This document shows, one piece after another, positions 1 through 9,306 of a stretch of 64,000 bases of DNA. Position 1 is the stretch's first letter. Every line of letters starts with the position of its first letter. The stretch covers positions 1,210,001-1,274,000 of the forward strand of contig NZ_CP022254.1 of NCBI RefSeq assembly GCF_003119195.2, given 5' to 3'. The DNA is from Azospirillum baldaniorum (GTDB taxonomy: Bacteria; Pseudomonadota; Alphaproteobacteria; Azospirillales; Azospirillaceae). The notes below the pieces were generated by a model, which had not been told where the DNA came from, ran no database searches, and saw nothing but the letters and a program-made list of their open reading frames with translations. Both the position numbers and the translations under genes were made by a program.

Positions 1-1
1 T

Positions 2-37
2 CACGAGTTGGTCGCGACCGTTCAGGAGGGTGCGTGA
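2..37 (+). CDS. sbcD: C-terminal end of an upstream gene, probably sbcD (partial)
   Basis: An open frame enters from the window edge and ends in TGA at 35-37, encoding the last residues HELVATVQEGA. The TGA overlaps the ATG of sbcC (TGATG), the translational coupling typical of sbcD-sbcC pairs. Only eleven residues are visible, so the identity rests on the neighbour. SbcD would be the nuclease subunit of the SbcCD double-strand-end and hairpin nuclease. Confidence 0.5.
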   Translation, partial: HELVATVQEGA

Positions 38-3000
38 TGCGGATTCTGGCAATTCGCGGCGGCAATCTGGCCAGCCTGGACGGGACCTTCGCGGTGGAGC
101 TGGCCAGCGGGCCGCTGGGCCACGCCGGTCTGTTCGCCATCACCGGCCCGACCGGGGCGGGTAAGAGCACCATCCTCGACGCGCTGTGCCTCGCCTTGTT
201 CGACCGCATGCCCCGGCTGCCGGACGGGCGCGGCGTGGCGCTGGGCGCCAGCGGCGACACCGACGCCATCAGCACCACCGACGTGCGCAGCGTCCTGCGC
301 CGCGGCGCCGGGGCCGGCTGGGCCGAGGTGGATTTCGCCGGGATCGACGGCGCCGCCTACCGGGCGCGCTGGGAGCTGCGGCGGGCGCGGCAGAACGCGC
401 GCGGCCAGCTGCAGAAGCAGACGATGAGCCTGACCGCGCTTGCGGACGGCAAGCGGCTGGGCGACGGCAAGACCAGCGTGCTGGACGAGATTTCCACCCG
501 GCTTGGGCTGAGCTTCGAGCAGTTCCGCCGCGCCGTCCTGCTGGCCCAGGGCGATTTCGCCAATTTCCTCAAGGCTCCGGCGACGGAGCGCTCCGCCCTG
601 CTGGAGCTGCTGACCGGCACCGAGATCTATTCCCGCATCTCCGTCGCCGCGCACGAGCGCTCCCGGGAGGAGCAGCGGGCGCTGGAGGCGCTGGAGGGGC
701 AATGCGCGGGCATCGGCGTGCTGACCGACGACGAGCGCGCCGTCCTGGACGCCGAGGCCGGAGCGGCGGCCGAGGCGGTCCGGCGGGAGGAAACGGCGTT
801 CGAGCAGGCCCGCGCCGCCGTCGCCTGGCATGAGCAGGACGCCCGGCTGGCCAAGGCGGAAGCGGACGCCGCCGCGGCGAGCGCACGGGCCGAAGCGGTC
901 TGGCAGGAGGCCGGGGCGCGGCGGGAGGAGGCCGCTCTGCTCCGCCGGCTCCAGCCGCTGCGGGCGCGGTTGAGCGAGGCCGACCGCTGCGCCGCGGCGG
1001 CGTCGGAGGCCCGGGAGGCGCTGGCCCACGCCCACGCCGCGGTGACGGAGGCGCAGGACCGGCTGGTCCAGGCCGAGGCCCGTCATCGCGAGGTGCGCAG
1101 CGCCTACGAGGCCGCCCGCGGCGCCATCGACGCCGCCGAGCCCGAGTTGGAACAGGCGGCCACCCTGGATGCCGAGATCGCCGCGCTGGCCGGCCAACAG
1201 GCCGGGGCGCTCGCCGACGCCGCGACGGCAGAGGCGGACGCCAAGGGGATTGGAGAGAGTTGGAGCGCCACCCGGACGGCGCTGGAGCAGGCCCGTGCCG
1301 ACTCGGCGGAGCGGGAGAACTGGCTGGCCGGTCAGACGGCGCTGTGGCCGGTGGCCGACCAATGGGCGCGCTGGGACTCGCTGCTGCTGCGCCACCGCGA
1401 CTCCGCGAGGGCGGCGCGGGAGGCGGAGGCGGAGGCCGGCCGCGCCGCCGCGGAGGTCACGGCCCATGAGGCGGAGCTGGCCCGCCTTGCCGCCGTCCGG
1501 CGGGACGCCGCCGAACGGCGGGACGAGGCCGAGCGGACGCTGGCCGCGCTGAAGGCCGAAACGGTGGACTCGCTGGACGCCTTGCGCGGGCGCCGCACGG
1601 CGCTGGCGGAGCGGCGCGACGGGCTGGCGGCCCTGGCGCAGTTGGCGGAGCGGGCCGTGCGGCTAGCGACGGACAGCGCGGAGACCGAAGCGGAAGGGGA
1701 GCAGCAGTGCACCGCCGCCGCGGAGGAGGAGGCCCGCGCCGGCGAGACGAAGGCGCGGCTGGAGCAGCGCCGGGCGGCGTTGGAGGAGGCGGATCTGGCG
1801 CTGCGCCGCCTGCGCCTTGCCCGCAGCGAGACCGTGGCCTCCCTGCGCGCCCAGCTGGTGGACGGCGAGGCCTGCCCGGTCTGCGGCGCCGCGGAGCACC
1901 CGTGGGGCACCGGCCACACGCCGCTCGACCGGCTGGCCGAGGACCAGGAACGCCACGTCGCCGCCCTGCGCGGTGAGGTGACCGAGCTGGCGATGGATCA
2001 CGGCGCCCGGACCGCCGCGGCGAAGGCGGCGCGGGAGCGTGCGGGAAGTCTGGCCGGGCGGCTGGCCGCCCTGGCGGTGGAACGGGCGGCGACGGAGAAG
2101 CGCTGGGCCGAACGGGCGCCGGCCTTCGGCCTGCCCACCGGGCCGGATGCGGAAACCGTCGCCCGGCGGCTGGCCGGCGTCGATGCGGAACTCGCCGAGG
2201 TTGGGCGGGCCGAGGCGGCGGCGCTGGACCACAAGGCACGGCTCGACGCGGCGGTGCAGGCGTGCCGGGAACGGGACGCGGCGCTGGCCGACGCCGACCG
2301 GGCCATCGAGACGCGGACCCGACAGCGTGATTCGGCCCGCCACGCCGAGTCCCTGTTCCTGGCGCGGCGCGATCAGGCAGCGGAAGCCCGGCAGGCGGTG
2401 CGGACGGAACTGGCCCAGCCCTTCGCCGGGTTGGCGGGTTGGGCCGGTGACCTCGACCGCGATTCCGAGGGGTTCCGCGAGCATCTCGGCGGGCGGGTCG
2501 CCGACGTCCTGCGCCAGCGCGAGGGGTTGGCCCGGGCGCTGCGCGACGTGGAGGCCCTGGAACGGCAGGCCGGCGCCAAGGCGGCGGAGCTGGAGGGAGC
2601 GCAGCAGGCCGAACAGGCGGCGCGGCGGCGGTGCGAGGGGTTGGCCGCCGCGCTGGAGGATCGGCGCGCGGCACGGGCGTCCCTGTTGGACGGACGGGCG
2701 GTGGCCGCGGTGAAGAAGGAGCTGACCGAGGCCTGCCGGCGAACCGAGGCCCTGGTCGAACAGGCCACCGTCGCCCGGCAGGACGCGGCGGCCCGCCTGT
2801 CGGGGGCGGAACAGACCGTCGCCACGCGCGGCGAGTCCGCCCGCCGGTGCGCCGCCGAGGCAGAAGCGGCGGCCGACGCCCTGATCGCCGTGGCGGAGCG
2901 CTGCGGCGTCACCGTGGAGGCGGCGCGCGCCCATCTGGTCCGGGACGAGGATTGGCTGGCCGGAGAGGAGCGGGCGCTGGCCGCCCTCGAGTCGGCGCAG

Positions 3001-3804
3001 CGCGAGGAGGCGCTTCGGGAGGCGGAGCGGACGCGGACGCGGCAGGAGCATCACGCCGCCGGACGGCCCGCGCTCGACGCGGGGGAGGCCGGCGAGGCCG
3101 TGGCCGAGACGGGCCGGCGCCTTCAGGAGGCCCGCAACCGGCTGGGCGAGGCCCAGGCCCGGCTGCGCGCCGACACGGAGAACCGCGGCCGCCTCGCCGC
3201 CGTGCTCGACCGGGTGGAGGCGCAGCGCAAGGCACAGGGGCTGTGGGCGACCATGGCGCAGCTCATCGGCTCCGCCGACGGGCGGAAGCTGCGCAACTTC
3301 GCCCAGAGCCTCAGCCTCGATCTGCTTCTGGTCCAGGCGAACCGCTATCTGGCTGATCTCGCCCGCCGCTACCGGTTGGAGCGGGTGGGCGGGGCCGACC
3401 TGGAGATCCAGGTGGTGGACGGCGAGATGGGCGACGAGCGGCGCGGCGTGCACAGCCTGTCCGGCGGCGAGATGTTCCTGGTGTCACTGGCCCTGGCGCT
3501 CGGCCTGTCGGCCATGGCGGGAGGAGGAGGAGCCGGGATCGGTACCCTGTTCATCGACGAGGGGTTCGGCACGCTGGACCCCGACAGCCTGGATCTGGCC
3601 CTGTCCTGCCTGGAGGCGCTCCAGGCCACCGGGCGGCAGGTCGGCGTCATCAGCCACGTCCCGGCGCTGGTGGAGCGGATCGGCGTGCAGGTGCGCGTCA
3701 TCCCGCAGGGCGGCGGGCGCAGCGCCGTGACGGTTACCCGCGGGACGCTGGCGGCACCGTCGCCGGACGCCGCGGCGCAGCGGGAACTGCTGCTGCCGCT
3801 GTAG
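37..3804 (+). CDS. sbcC: SbcC, ATPase subunit of the SbcCD nuclease
   Basis: SMC/Rad50-like ATPase that works with SbcD to cleave hairpins and blocked DNA ends in the cytoplasm. About 1255 residues, a usual SbcC length. The Walker A motif GPTGAGKST is at residues 37-45. Long Ala/Glu/Arg-rich coiled coils flank a zinc-hook CPVCG near residues 613-617. The ABC signature LSGGE and the Walker B/D-loop segment LFIDEGFGTLD lie near the C-terminus, so both halves of the split ATPase are present. The ATG at 37 is chosen because AGGAGG at 24-29 sits at good spacing; a GTG at 34 is also in frame. It overlaps the preceding stop, indicating an sbcDC operon. A strong hairpin follows the gene. Confidence 0.95.
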   Translation: MRILAIRGGNLASLDGTFAVELASGPLGHAGLFAITGPTGAGKSTILDALCLALFDRMPRLPDGRGVALGASGDTDAISTTDVRSVLRRGAGAGWAEVDFAGIDGAAYRARWELRRARQNARGQLQKQTMSLTALADGKRLGDGKTSVLDEISTRLGLSFEQFRRAVLLAQGDFANFLKAPATERSALLELLTGTEIYSRISVAAHERSREEQRALEALEGQCAGIGVLTDDERAVLDAEAGAAAEAVRREETAFEQARAAVAWHEQDARLAKAEADAAAASARAEAVWQEAGARREEAALLRRLQPLRARLSEADRCAAAASEAREALAHAHAAVTEAQDRLVQAEARHREVRSAYEAARGAIDAAEPELEQAATLDAEIAALAGQQAGALADAATAEADAKGIGESWSATRTALEQARADSAERENWLAGQTALWPVADQWARWDSLLLRHRDSARAAREAEAEAGRAAAEVTAHEAELARLAAVRRDAAERRDEAERTLAALKAETVDSLDALRGRRTALAERRDGLAALAQLAERAVRLATDSAETEAEGEQQCTAAAEEEARAGETKARLEQRRAALEEADLALRRLRLARSETVASLRAQLVDGEACPVCGAAEHPWGTGHTPLDRLAEDQERHVAALRGEVTELAMDHGARTAAAKAARERAGSLAGRLAALAVERAATEKRWAERAPAFGLPTGPDAETVARRLAGVDAELAEVGRAEAAALDHKARLDAAVQACRERDAALADADRAIETRTRQRDSARHAESLFLARRDQAAEARQAVRTELAQPFAGLAGWAGDLDRDSEGFREHLGGRVADVLRQREGLARALRDVEALERQAGAKAAELEGAQQAEQAARRRCEGLAAALEDRRAARASLLDGRAVAAVKKELTEACRRTEALVEQATVARQDAAARLSGAEQTVATRGESARRCAAEAEAAADALIAVAERCGVTVEAARAHLVRDEDWLAGEERALAALESAQREEALREAERTRTRQEHHAAGRPALDAGEAGEAVAETGRRLQEARNRLGEAQARLRADTENRGRLAAVLDRVEAQRKAQGLWATMAQLIGSADGRKLRNFAQSLSLDLLLVQANRYLADLARRYRLERVGGADLEIQVVDGEMGDERRGVHSLSGGEMFLVSLALALGLSAMAGGGGAGIGTLFIDEGFGTLDPDSLDLALSCLEALQATGRQVGVISHVPALVERIGVQVRVIPQGGGRSAVTVTRGTLAAPSPDAAAQRELLLPL

Positions 3805-3851
3805 AGTGCTCCGGACCGCCTGGGATCACCGCGGGATCAGCAGGGAGACAC

Positions 3852-3897
3852 GGACGCGGAGACACGGAGGCGCGCCCTCCTCCGTGTCTCCGCGTCC
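3852..3897. terminator. Bidirectional terminator-like hairpin between convergent genes
   Basis: Perfect 19-bp inverted repeat (arms 3852-3870 and 3879-3897, 8-nt loop) between the ends of sbcC and the minus-strand protease gene. There is no long T-tract, so termination strength is uncertain, but position and symmetry fit a shared terminator. Confidence 0.6.
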
Positions 3898-3914
3898 CTA
3901 TGGTGAAAGGGCCG

Positions 3915-5150
3915 TCAGGCCAGCCGGAAGGCCAGATAGCTGTCGGCGCCGACCTGCCCCGGCATGGTGATGACCGCGCCGACGGCTTTCCCGGTGAAGG
4001 TGATGCTGCCGTCGATGGTGCCGTTGCCGTCGAAGTCGATGCGCGCCGTGGCGCCCTCGTACCCGGTGGCGCCCTTCATCGCTTCCCAGCTGAGCGTCGA
4101 CACCCCCTCCCTCCATCCCCAGGCGGTGGTCCATTCGCCCGGCTCGAAGTCGGTGATGGTGGACCAGGTCACCCCGGTGCCCCGCCCGTCCAGGAAGAAG
4201 GTGTCGTTGCCCGCCCCGCCGGTCAGGAAGTTGGAGCCGGTGCCGCCGTCCAGCACGTCGTCGCCGTCCTTCCCGTCCGCCGCGTCGTCGCCGCCGCCCA
4301 GATTCATGAAGTCGCCCAGCACGCTGCCGATCACCGCCTCGACGGATTTGGTGCCCAGATAGATGTTCTTCAGCGTGGTCAGCGGGCCGACATAGATTTC
4401 CATCTGCACTTCCCAGCCGGACACCCCGTTGTTCACGAAGGCCCGCCGCTGCGTGTCGGGCGGGGGGGCGCTGGAGGAGATGTAGGAGTCGTTGGCGGTC
4501 AGCGCGTCCTTCAGCCAATAGGCGTGGCCGCCAAGCGAGGCGGCACCGACGGCGGTCGACACGACGCCGACGGCAAAGACGTTGTTTCCGGAGCTGTAGT
4601 AGATCGGACCGCCGGAGTTGCCGGGATTGATCTCCAGGTCGGGGTTCACATAGTAGACCGTATCGACGCCCGACCGACGGATCGAGCCGCTGTCGTAGAT
4701 TTCGTAGCGATCGTATTTGGCGGGATAGCCCAGAACACTGACGGCCCCGCCGCCGAAGTTCCAGTCGATCCCGAAGTAGCCGTAGGAGTCGCCGATGGGC
4801 TCGGACAGGGTCAGCAACGCGACGTCGATCTCGGACCCGCTCTGGGTGTTGCGGTAGAAATCGCCGGTGATCAGCTTGCCATCCGAGTCCGGATCGAAAT
4901 TGGTGAAGAACTGCGATTTGGCGACGCCGTAGGCCTTGTTGTCGGACTTGCCCGGGTTGTAGGACGGGTAAATCTTCAGGCTGCTGGGCTTGCCGCCGAG
5001 CGCGGCGTTGTAGACGACGTGGGAGGCGGTGATGACGTCGTTGCGACCGACCAGGAAGCCCGAACCGATGTAGCTGCGGCTTCCCCAGGTGGCCTCGATG
5101 GACACCACGGCGCGCGCCGGATACTGATCGTCATCGACCCTGTAGGACAT
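3915..5150 (-). CDS. Trypsin-like serine protease with C-terminal RTX repeats, probably type I secreted
   Basis: 411 residues. The N-terminal half is a chymotrypsin-fold protease: GSGFLVG with catalytic His44 in TASHVV, Asp109 in SEIDVALL and Ser179 in NPGNSGGP. Residues about 286-320 are Gly/Asp-rich nonapeptide-like repeats (GGGDDAADGKDGDD, GGAGNDTF), the calcium-binding RTX signature. There is no N-terminal signal peptide, which with the RTX region argues for export by a type I secretion system through a C-terminal signal; no such transporter is in the window. The gene stands alone, convergent with sbcC. Its substrate is unknown. The protease assignment is strong; the secretion route is inferred. 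Confidence 0.85.
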   Translation of the reverse strand: MSYRVDDDQYPARAVVSIEATWGSRSYIGSGFLVGRNDVITASHVVYNAALGGKPSSLKIYPSYNPGKSDNKAYGVAKSQFFTNFDPDSDGKLITGDFYRNTQSGSEIDVALLTLSEPIGDSYGYFGIDWNFGGGAVSVLGYPAKYDRYEIYDSGSIRRSGVDTVYYVNPDLEINPGNSGGPIYYSSGNNVFAVGVVSTAVGAASLGGHAYWLKDALTANDSYISSSAPPPDTQRRAFVNNGVSGWEVQMEIYVGPLTTLKNIYLGTKSVEAVIGSVLGDFMNLGGGDDAADGKDGDDVLDGGTGSNFLTGGAGNDTFFLDGRGTGVTWSTITDFEPGEWTTAWGWREGVSTLSWEAMKGATGYEGATARIDFDGNGTIDGSITFTGKAVGAVITMPGQVGADSYLAFRLA

Positions 5151-5296
5151 TGGGATCGGTCCTTCCGCTGCATCCGGGGCGGCATCGCACCGGATGGTTG
5201 CAACCGATCGACAATGTCACGCCTCGGCGGTGTTTTTCAACAGCGCGCGCCATGCGCGGACGATTTCATCCGCGGCGCTCAACCGCCCTTCCTCTG

Positions 5297-6268
5297 TCAG
5301 CCGCGGACGGGGCGCAGGACGAGATGCTTGTTGGACGGCACGGCCGGCGCCGAGGGGCGCAGGACGAGGCCCTTGGAGGTCGGCTCGATGTTCGCGTCGG
5401 GATAGACGGCCATGACGTCCTTCAAGGCTTCCTTCAGGCGGAAGGCCAGGACGCGGTGCTCGCTCACCGAACCGAAATGCTGCGACAGGGCGTGCCAGGG
5501 AACCACCGTCTGCTTGTCCAGCCGGTGCAGGCGGTGGACCAGCCACACATAAGCGTCGAGCGCCAGGGCGGAGTTCTTCAGCTTGGCGATGGCGTGCTCG
5601 TCCAGCGGGACGGCGTGTTCCATCAGATGCTCGAAGAAGCTCTGGGTCAGGCGAACGAAGCGCACCCATTCGCCACCGGTGCGGAACAGGTCGGGCGTGT
5701 CCTCCTCGTCCCGCCACAGCTTGATGCCGTCGATCAGGCGCTGGTCGGAGATTTCCGCCGTCGAGGGGCCGGTGGTGGTGCGCAACGTGAATTCGCTACG
5801 GGCGATCCGCAGCACCTGCTCGCGCACCGGCTTGTAATTGCCGCGCTCCCCGCCCGTCGGGGCCAGCCCGAGACGGCGCAGCCACGCGCTCATGCTCGGC
5901 CCCAGATCGACGTGGGCGCTGCGCGTCTTGCGCGCCTCGGTCTGCAGGTAGATCATGATCAGGCGCGCCTTGGCGCCGTAGGGAACGCCGACGTCCAAGA
6001 CCGTGCCGTCGCGCAGCGGCAGGATGCCGGGACGCACGACGAGCTGGTACTTGCCGTTGTTGCGCACCCAGGGGGCGGTCTCGTCCTTGGGCTTGCGGTG
6101 CGGCAGGGAGGCTTGGCAGAAGCCGGCGTGGAGATAGCCGATCGCGTCCATCTCGTTGGACAGCGCTTCATGGGCCATCATCACACGGCGGCGCTCCTTG
6201 GGGTCTTCGGTGCGGGCAAGAACCGCCTCGAATCCCTCCAGGGTAAGCTGCTCGTGGATTTTCGCCAT
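5297..6268 (-). CDS. repA: RepA-type plasmid/chromid replication initiator
   Basis: 323 residues resembling the plasmid-encoded RepA family found on alphaproteobacterial megaplasmids and chromids. These proteins bind iterons and start replication. Family-like segments include the N-terminal ALSNEMDAIGYLHAGFCQASLPHR, a YGAKARLIMIYLQTEA stretch and the winged-helix-like SALALDAYVWLVHRL near the C-terminus. The ATG at 6268 is preferred over an in-frame upstream start at 6295 because GGAGGGG lies five bases before it. It is transcribed away from the origin and faces parAB across about 1 kb of repeats, the usual layout of such replicons. Autoregulation through the repA-proximal repeats is likely but inferred. 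Family recognition is from memory of conserved segments, not a search. Confidence 0.8.
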   Translation of the reverse strand: MAKIHEQLTLEGFEAVLARTEDPKERRRVMMAHEALSNEMDAIGYLHAGFCQASLPHRKPKDETAPWVRNNGKYQLVVRPGILPLRDGTVLDVGVPYGAKARLIMIYLQTEARKTRSAHVDLGPSMSAWLRRLGLAPTGGERGNYKPVREQVLRIARSEFTLRTTTGPSTAEISDQRLIDGIKLWRDEEDTPDLFRTGGEWVRFVRLTQSFFEHLMEHAVPLDEHAIAKLKNSALALDAYVWLVHRLHRLDKQTVVPWHALSQHFGSVSEHRVLAFRLKEALKDVMAVYPDANIEPTSKGLVLRPSAPAVPSNKHLVLRPVRG

Positions 6269-6355
6269 GGGACCCCTCCGGCCTCGTTCGGTCACGTTCC
6301 TGTCATTTCAGAAAACACAAAATGTGGTGGCTGTGAAGCGCGTCCATCCCACGAA

Positions 6356-6775
6356 TCGCTGAAGTTGCAACGGAAGCTGCAGATTCCGACTCAACTTCAG
6401 CGAAGCGACCATTGGCGACCGGCCACCCCATGCCCTGCCGGCAACCGCCGAGCCGACGTTCGAGCCAACGTTTCAAAATCAGCGTCGCCAACGGAGCGTC
6501 CGGGGCCGGAAAGCCGCTTGTCCACAGCCGGACGGGCTTGTCCACGCTGAGTTGGAATCGCAACGGGGGAAACCGGCCGGATCGGCTCGCTGACTCCGCA
6601 ACGGCAAGGACGCCGAAGTCGCAACGGGGACTCGCTCATCCACGCTGAAGACGAGTCACGAAAGGCGGTTATCCACGCTGAACTCGCAACCATGTCCTAT
6701 ATGAGTCCCTATAGGATTCTCCGGTTAGACCGGTTGCGCGGGTGCTGGCGCGACCCCCTTCGCTGAAAACGCAAC
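6356..6775. repeat. repA-proximal iteron cluster (GCAAC-ending class)
   Basis: Copies and variants of ACGCTGAANTNGNAAC: 6356-6371, 6388-6403 (inverted, partial), 6470-6485 (inverted, ACGCTGATTTTGAAAC on the minus strand), 6544-6564 (irregular, five bases longer), 6610-6625, 6642-6657 (partial), 6675-6690 and 6760-6775. Most end in GCAAC, unlike the parA-proximal class. They are irregularly spaced and more degenerate. Likely RepA binding sites that also overlap the repA promoter. Confidence 0.7.
6518..6677 (+). promoter_or_regulatory. DnaA-box-like 9-mers, three fused to iterons
   Basis: TTGTCCACA (6518-6526), TTGTCCACG (6538-6546), TCATCCACG (6636-6644) and TTATCCACG (6669-6677) resemble the DnaA box TTATNCACA. 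The last three run directly into the iteron core (CCACGCTGA), so DnaA and RepA sites would share bases. DnaA participation is inferred from the sequence only. Confidence 0.55.
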
Positions 6776-6902
6776 GTCGGCAGGGGCGGAGAATCGCCAA
6801 CCGGGCATTCGAGGGTGATCCGGACCCTGATCCTCCACCGCAGCGAGCATCGACGCGGATCGCCGTTCCCCGACCAGGACCGTCAACTGTCAACCGCCTC
6901 CG

Positions 6903-7133
6903 ACGCTGAATTTGAAACAAAACCGACTCGCGTCCGACGCTGAATTGGTAACATTCGACTCGGAAACCCAAGGCTTTCCAGGGCTTAGCCGACTCGACGA
7001 GTCTCGCGCAGATCTTGCAACGCCCACACAAACCAGCGAATCGAAGACCAACGCTGAATTTGAAACATCAGAATCCAGGCGATTCAAGGCCCGAATCGAA
7101 ACCGCTGCCGCCGAGCAACGCTGAATTGGTAAC
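6903..7133 (+). repeat. parA-proximal iteron array, two alternating types
   Basis: Four direct 16-bp copies alternating in type: ACGCTGAATTTGAAAC at 6903-6918 and 7051-7066, and ACGCTGAATTGGTAAC at 6937-6952 and 7118-7133. Each type is perfectly conserved between its two copies. All point towards parA. The AT-rich core stands out strongly from the GC-rich surroundings. Confidence 0.85.
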
Positions 7134-7238
7134 GCTTTGGAAAATGGGCTTGACGGGGTCCGGATCGATTCGCCTCCGGAATGGTTTTCCGCCGCTCGCA
7201 GAGGCCGGTGGAAACCATCAAATTCTATGACCATAGTC

Positions 7239-7256
7239 CCATACGACGTCGCATGA
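7239..7256. promoter_or_regulatory. Imperfect copy of an 18-bp palindrome at the origin edge
   Basis: CCATACGACGTCGCATGA differs at two positions from the perfect palindrome TCATACGACGTCGTATGA found at 28913-28930. It lies about 20 bp before the parA inverted repeat. It may be an operator or a partition site; no protein can be assigned. Confidence 0.4.
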
Positions 7257-7273
7257 CCCCTCCTCCAACCACC

Positions 7274-7319
7274 ATTTGACGCAATTCGGTGCGCTCCGGC
7301 TTGACCAGTTGCGTCAAAT
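7274..7319. promoter_or_regulatory. Inverted repeat upstream of parA, candidate ParA operator
   Basis: Perfect 11-bp arms ATTTGACGCAA (7274-7284) and TTGCGTCAAAT (7309-7319) separated by 24 bp, ending about 40 bp before the parA start. The N-terminal helix-turn-helix of this ParA makes autorepression at this site plausible. A single half-site TTGCGTCAA recurs at 9830-9838 next to the mug start. Confidence 0.55.
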
Positions 7320-7360
7320 TTTGCAAGAAAGGTCCACACACAGGGAAAGCCGGAGGCCCG

Positions 7361-8369
<1,009 letters not shown>

Positions 8370-8380
<11 letters not shown>

Positions 8381-9251
8381 ACTCGAACGGACCAGCACCC
8401 GCATTTTCGACAAGGCGGCGCAGCGCGGCGGGGACGCGCTGTTCGGGCTCTCCGCCGACTTCCCGCGGCTGATCGAGGTCGATCTCGACCGGGTTCACCC
8501 CAATCCCGACCAGCCGCGCCGCCATTTCGACGACCAGTCGCTGCAGGAGCTGGCCAACTCCATCGCCCGGCACGGGCTGAAGCAGCCGGTTCTCGTGCAG
8601 GATCTCGGCGACGGCGACTACCGTCTGATCGCCGGTGAGCGGCGCCTGCGCGCCTGCGGGCTGGCCGGGCGCCAGACCATCTTCGCCATCGTCACCGACG
8701 GTGACCCCGACGAGTTGGCGCTGATCGAGAACATCCAGCGCGTCGACCTCGACGCCATGGAGCTGGCCCGCGCCTTCGCCCGGCTGATCGAGCGGCACGA
8801 CTACACGCACGAGGCGCTGGGGCAGGTCATCGGGCGCAGCCAGGCGGAGGTGACGCGCACCCTGTCCCTGCTGCGTCTGCCGGCCGACATCGTCGCTGAA
8901 TTTGAAACGCGCCACCGCTCCGTCCCGAAAAGCATCCTGACGGAGATCGCCGCGGTGGACGATCCGGTCCTCCAGAGGAAGCTGTGGGACACCATCAAGG
9001 ACGGCGGCACCGTCAAGGCGCTGCGCGAGGCCAAGCGCGCCCAGATGGGCGGCGGAGAGCCGGAGTCCGCGGCAACGGCGCGGGTTCAGCCGGCCCCGGC
9101 GGTGCGGTTCGTCTCCGCCGTCCATCGCATCGCCAAGGACTTCTCCGCCGTCGACGCCGGGGAATTGCGGGCGCACCGCAAGCAGCTCAGCGAGGCGCAA
9201 TGGCAGGAGCTGCGCCGCCTCCACGCCCTTCTCGACGAGCTTCTGGCCTGA
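8370..9251 (+). CDS. parB: ParB partition protein
   Basis: 293 residues. The N-terminal CTPase region carries the ParB signature LIAGERRLRAC and IENIQRVDLDAMELA. It is followed by the helix-turn-helix GQVIGRSQAEVTRTLSLLRLP and a C-terminal dimerisation region. It should load at centromere (parS) sites and spread, with ParA as partner. The gene itself contains an iteron-like 16-mer (8893-8908), read as VAEFET. No canonical chromosomal parS (TGTTTCACGTGAAACA) was seen in the window, so its binding site may be the dispersed motif or lie elsewhere. Confidence 0.95.
8893..8908 (+). repeat. Dispersed iteron copy inside parB
   Basis: TCGCTGAATTTGAAAC, 15 of 16 bases identical to the origin iteron. 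In the parB frame it reads GCT GAA TTT GAA AC(G), that is AEFET. Confidence 0.8.
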
Positions 9252-9260
9252 CCGTTGGCA

Positions 9261-9276
9261 ACGCTGAATTTGTAAC
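9261..9276 (+). repeat. Dispersed iteron copy between parB and mug
   Basis: ACGCTGAATTTGTAAC, one mismatch to the origin iteron. It is ten bases after the parB stop and faces an inverted copy across a terminator-like hairpin. Confidence 0.8.
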
Positions 9277-9277
9277 G

Positions 9278-9306
9278 GACACCCGCTGACGTCAGCGGCG
9301 GGTGTC
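9278..9306. terminator. Bidirectional terminator-like hairpin between parB and mug
   Basis: Arms GACACCCGC (9278-9286) and GCGGGTGTC (9298-9306); the inner CGCTGACGTCAGCG (9284-9297) is itself a perfect palindrome, giving alternative pairings. It separates two convergent genes and is flanked by two iteron copies facing each other. Confidence 0.5.

Larger units (their letters stand above)
6296..7260. other. Probable origin of replication (gene-free repA-parA intergenic region)
   Basis: Nearly 1 kb between repA and parA without a credible gene. It contains at least ten copies or partial copies of a 16-bp iteron (consensus ACGCTGAANTNGNAAC) in two clusters, four DnaA-box-like 9-mers, and a locally AT-richer stretch before parA (about 7200-7320). 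A RepA gene on one side and a ParA gene on the other make this the best candidate for oriV. The unwinding site cannot be placed with certainty. Confidence 0.8.

Noticed and set aside
6356..7133. CRISPR array
   Set aside because: The repeats are 16 bp, in both orientations, irregularly spaced by 20-115 bp and flanked by repA and parA, not cas genes; they are iterons.
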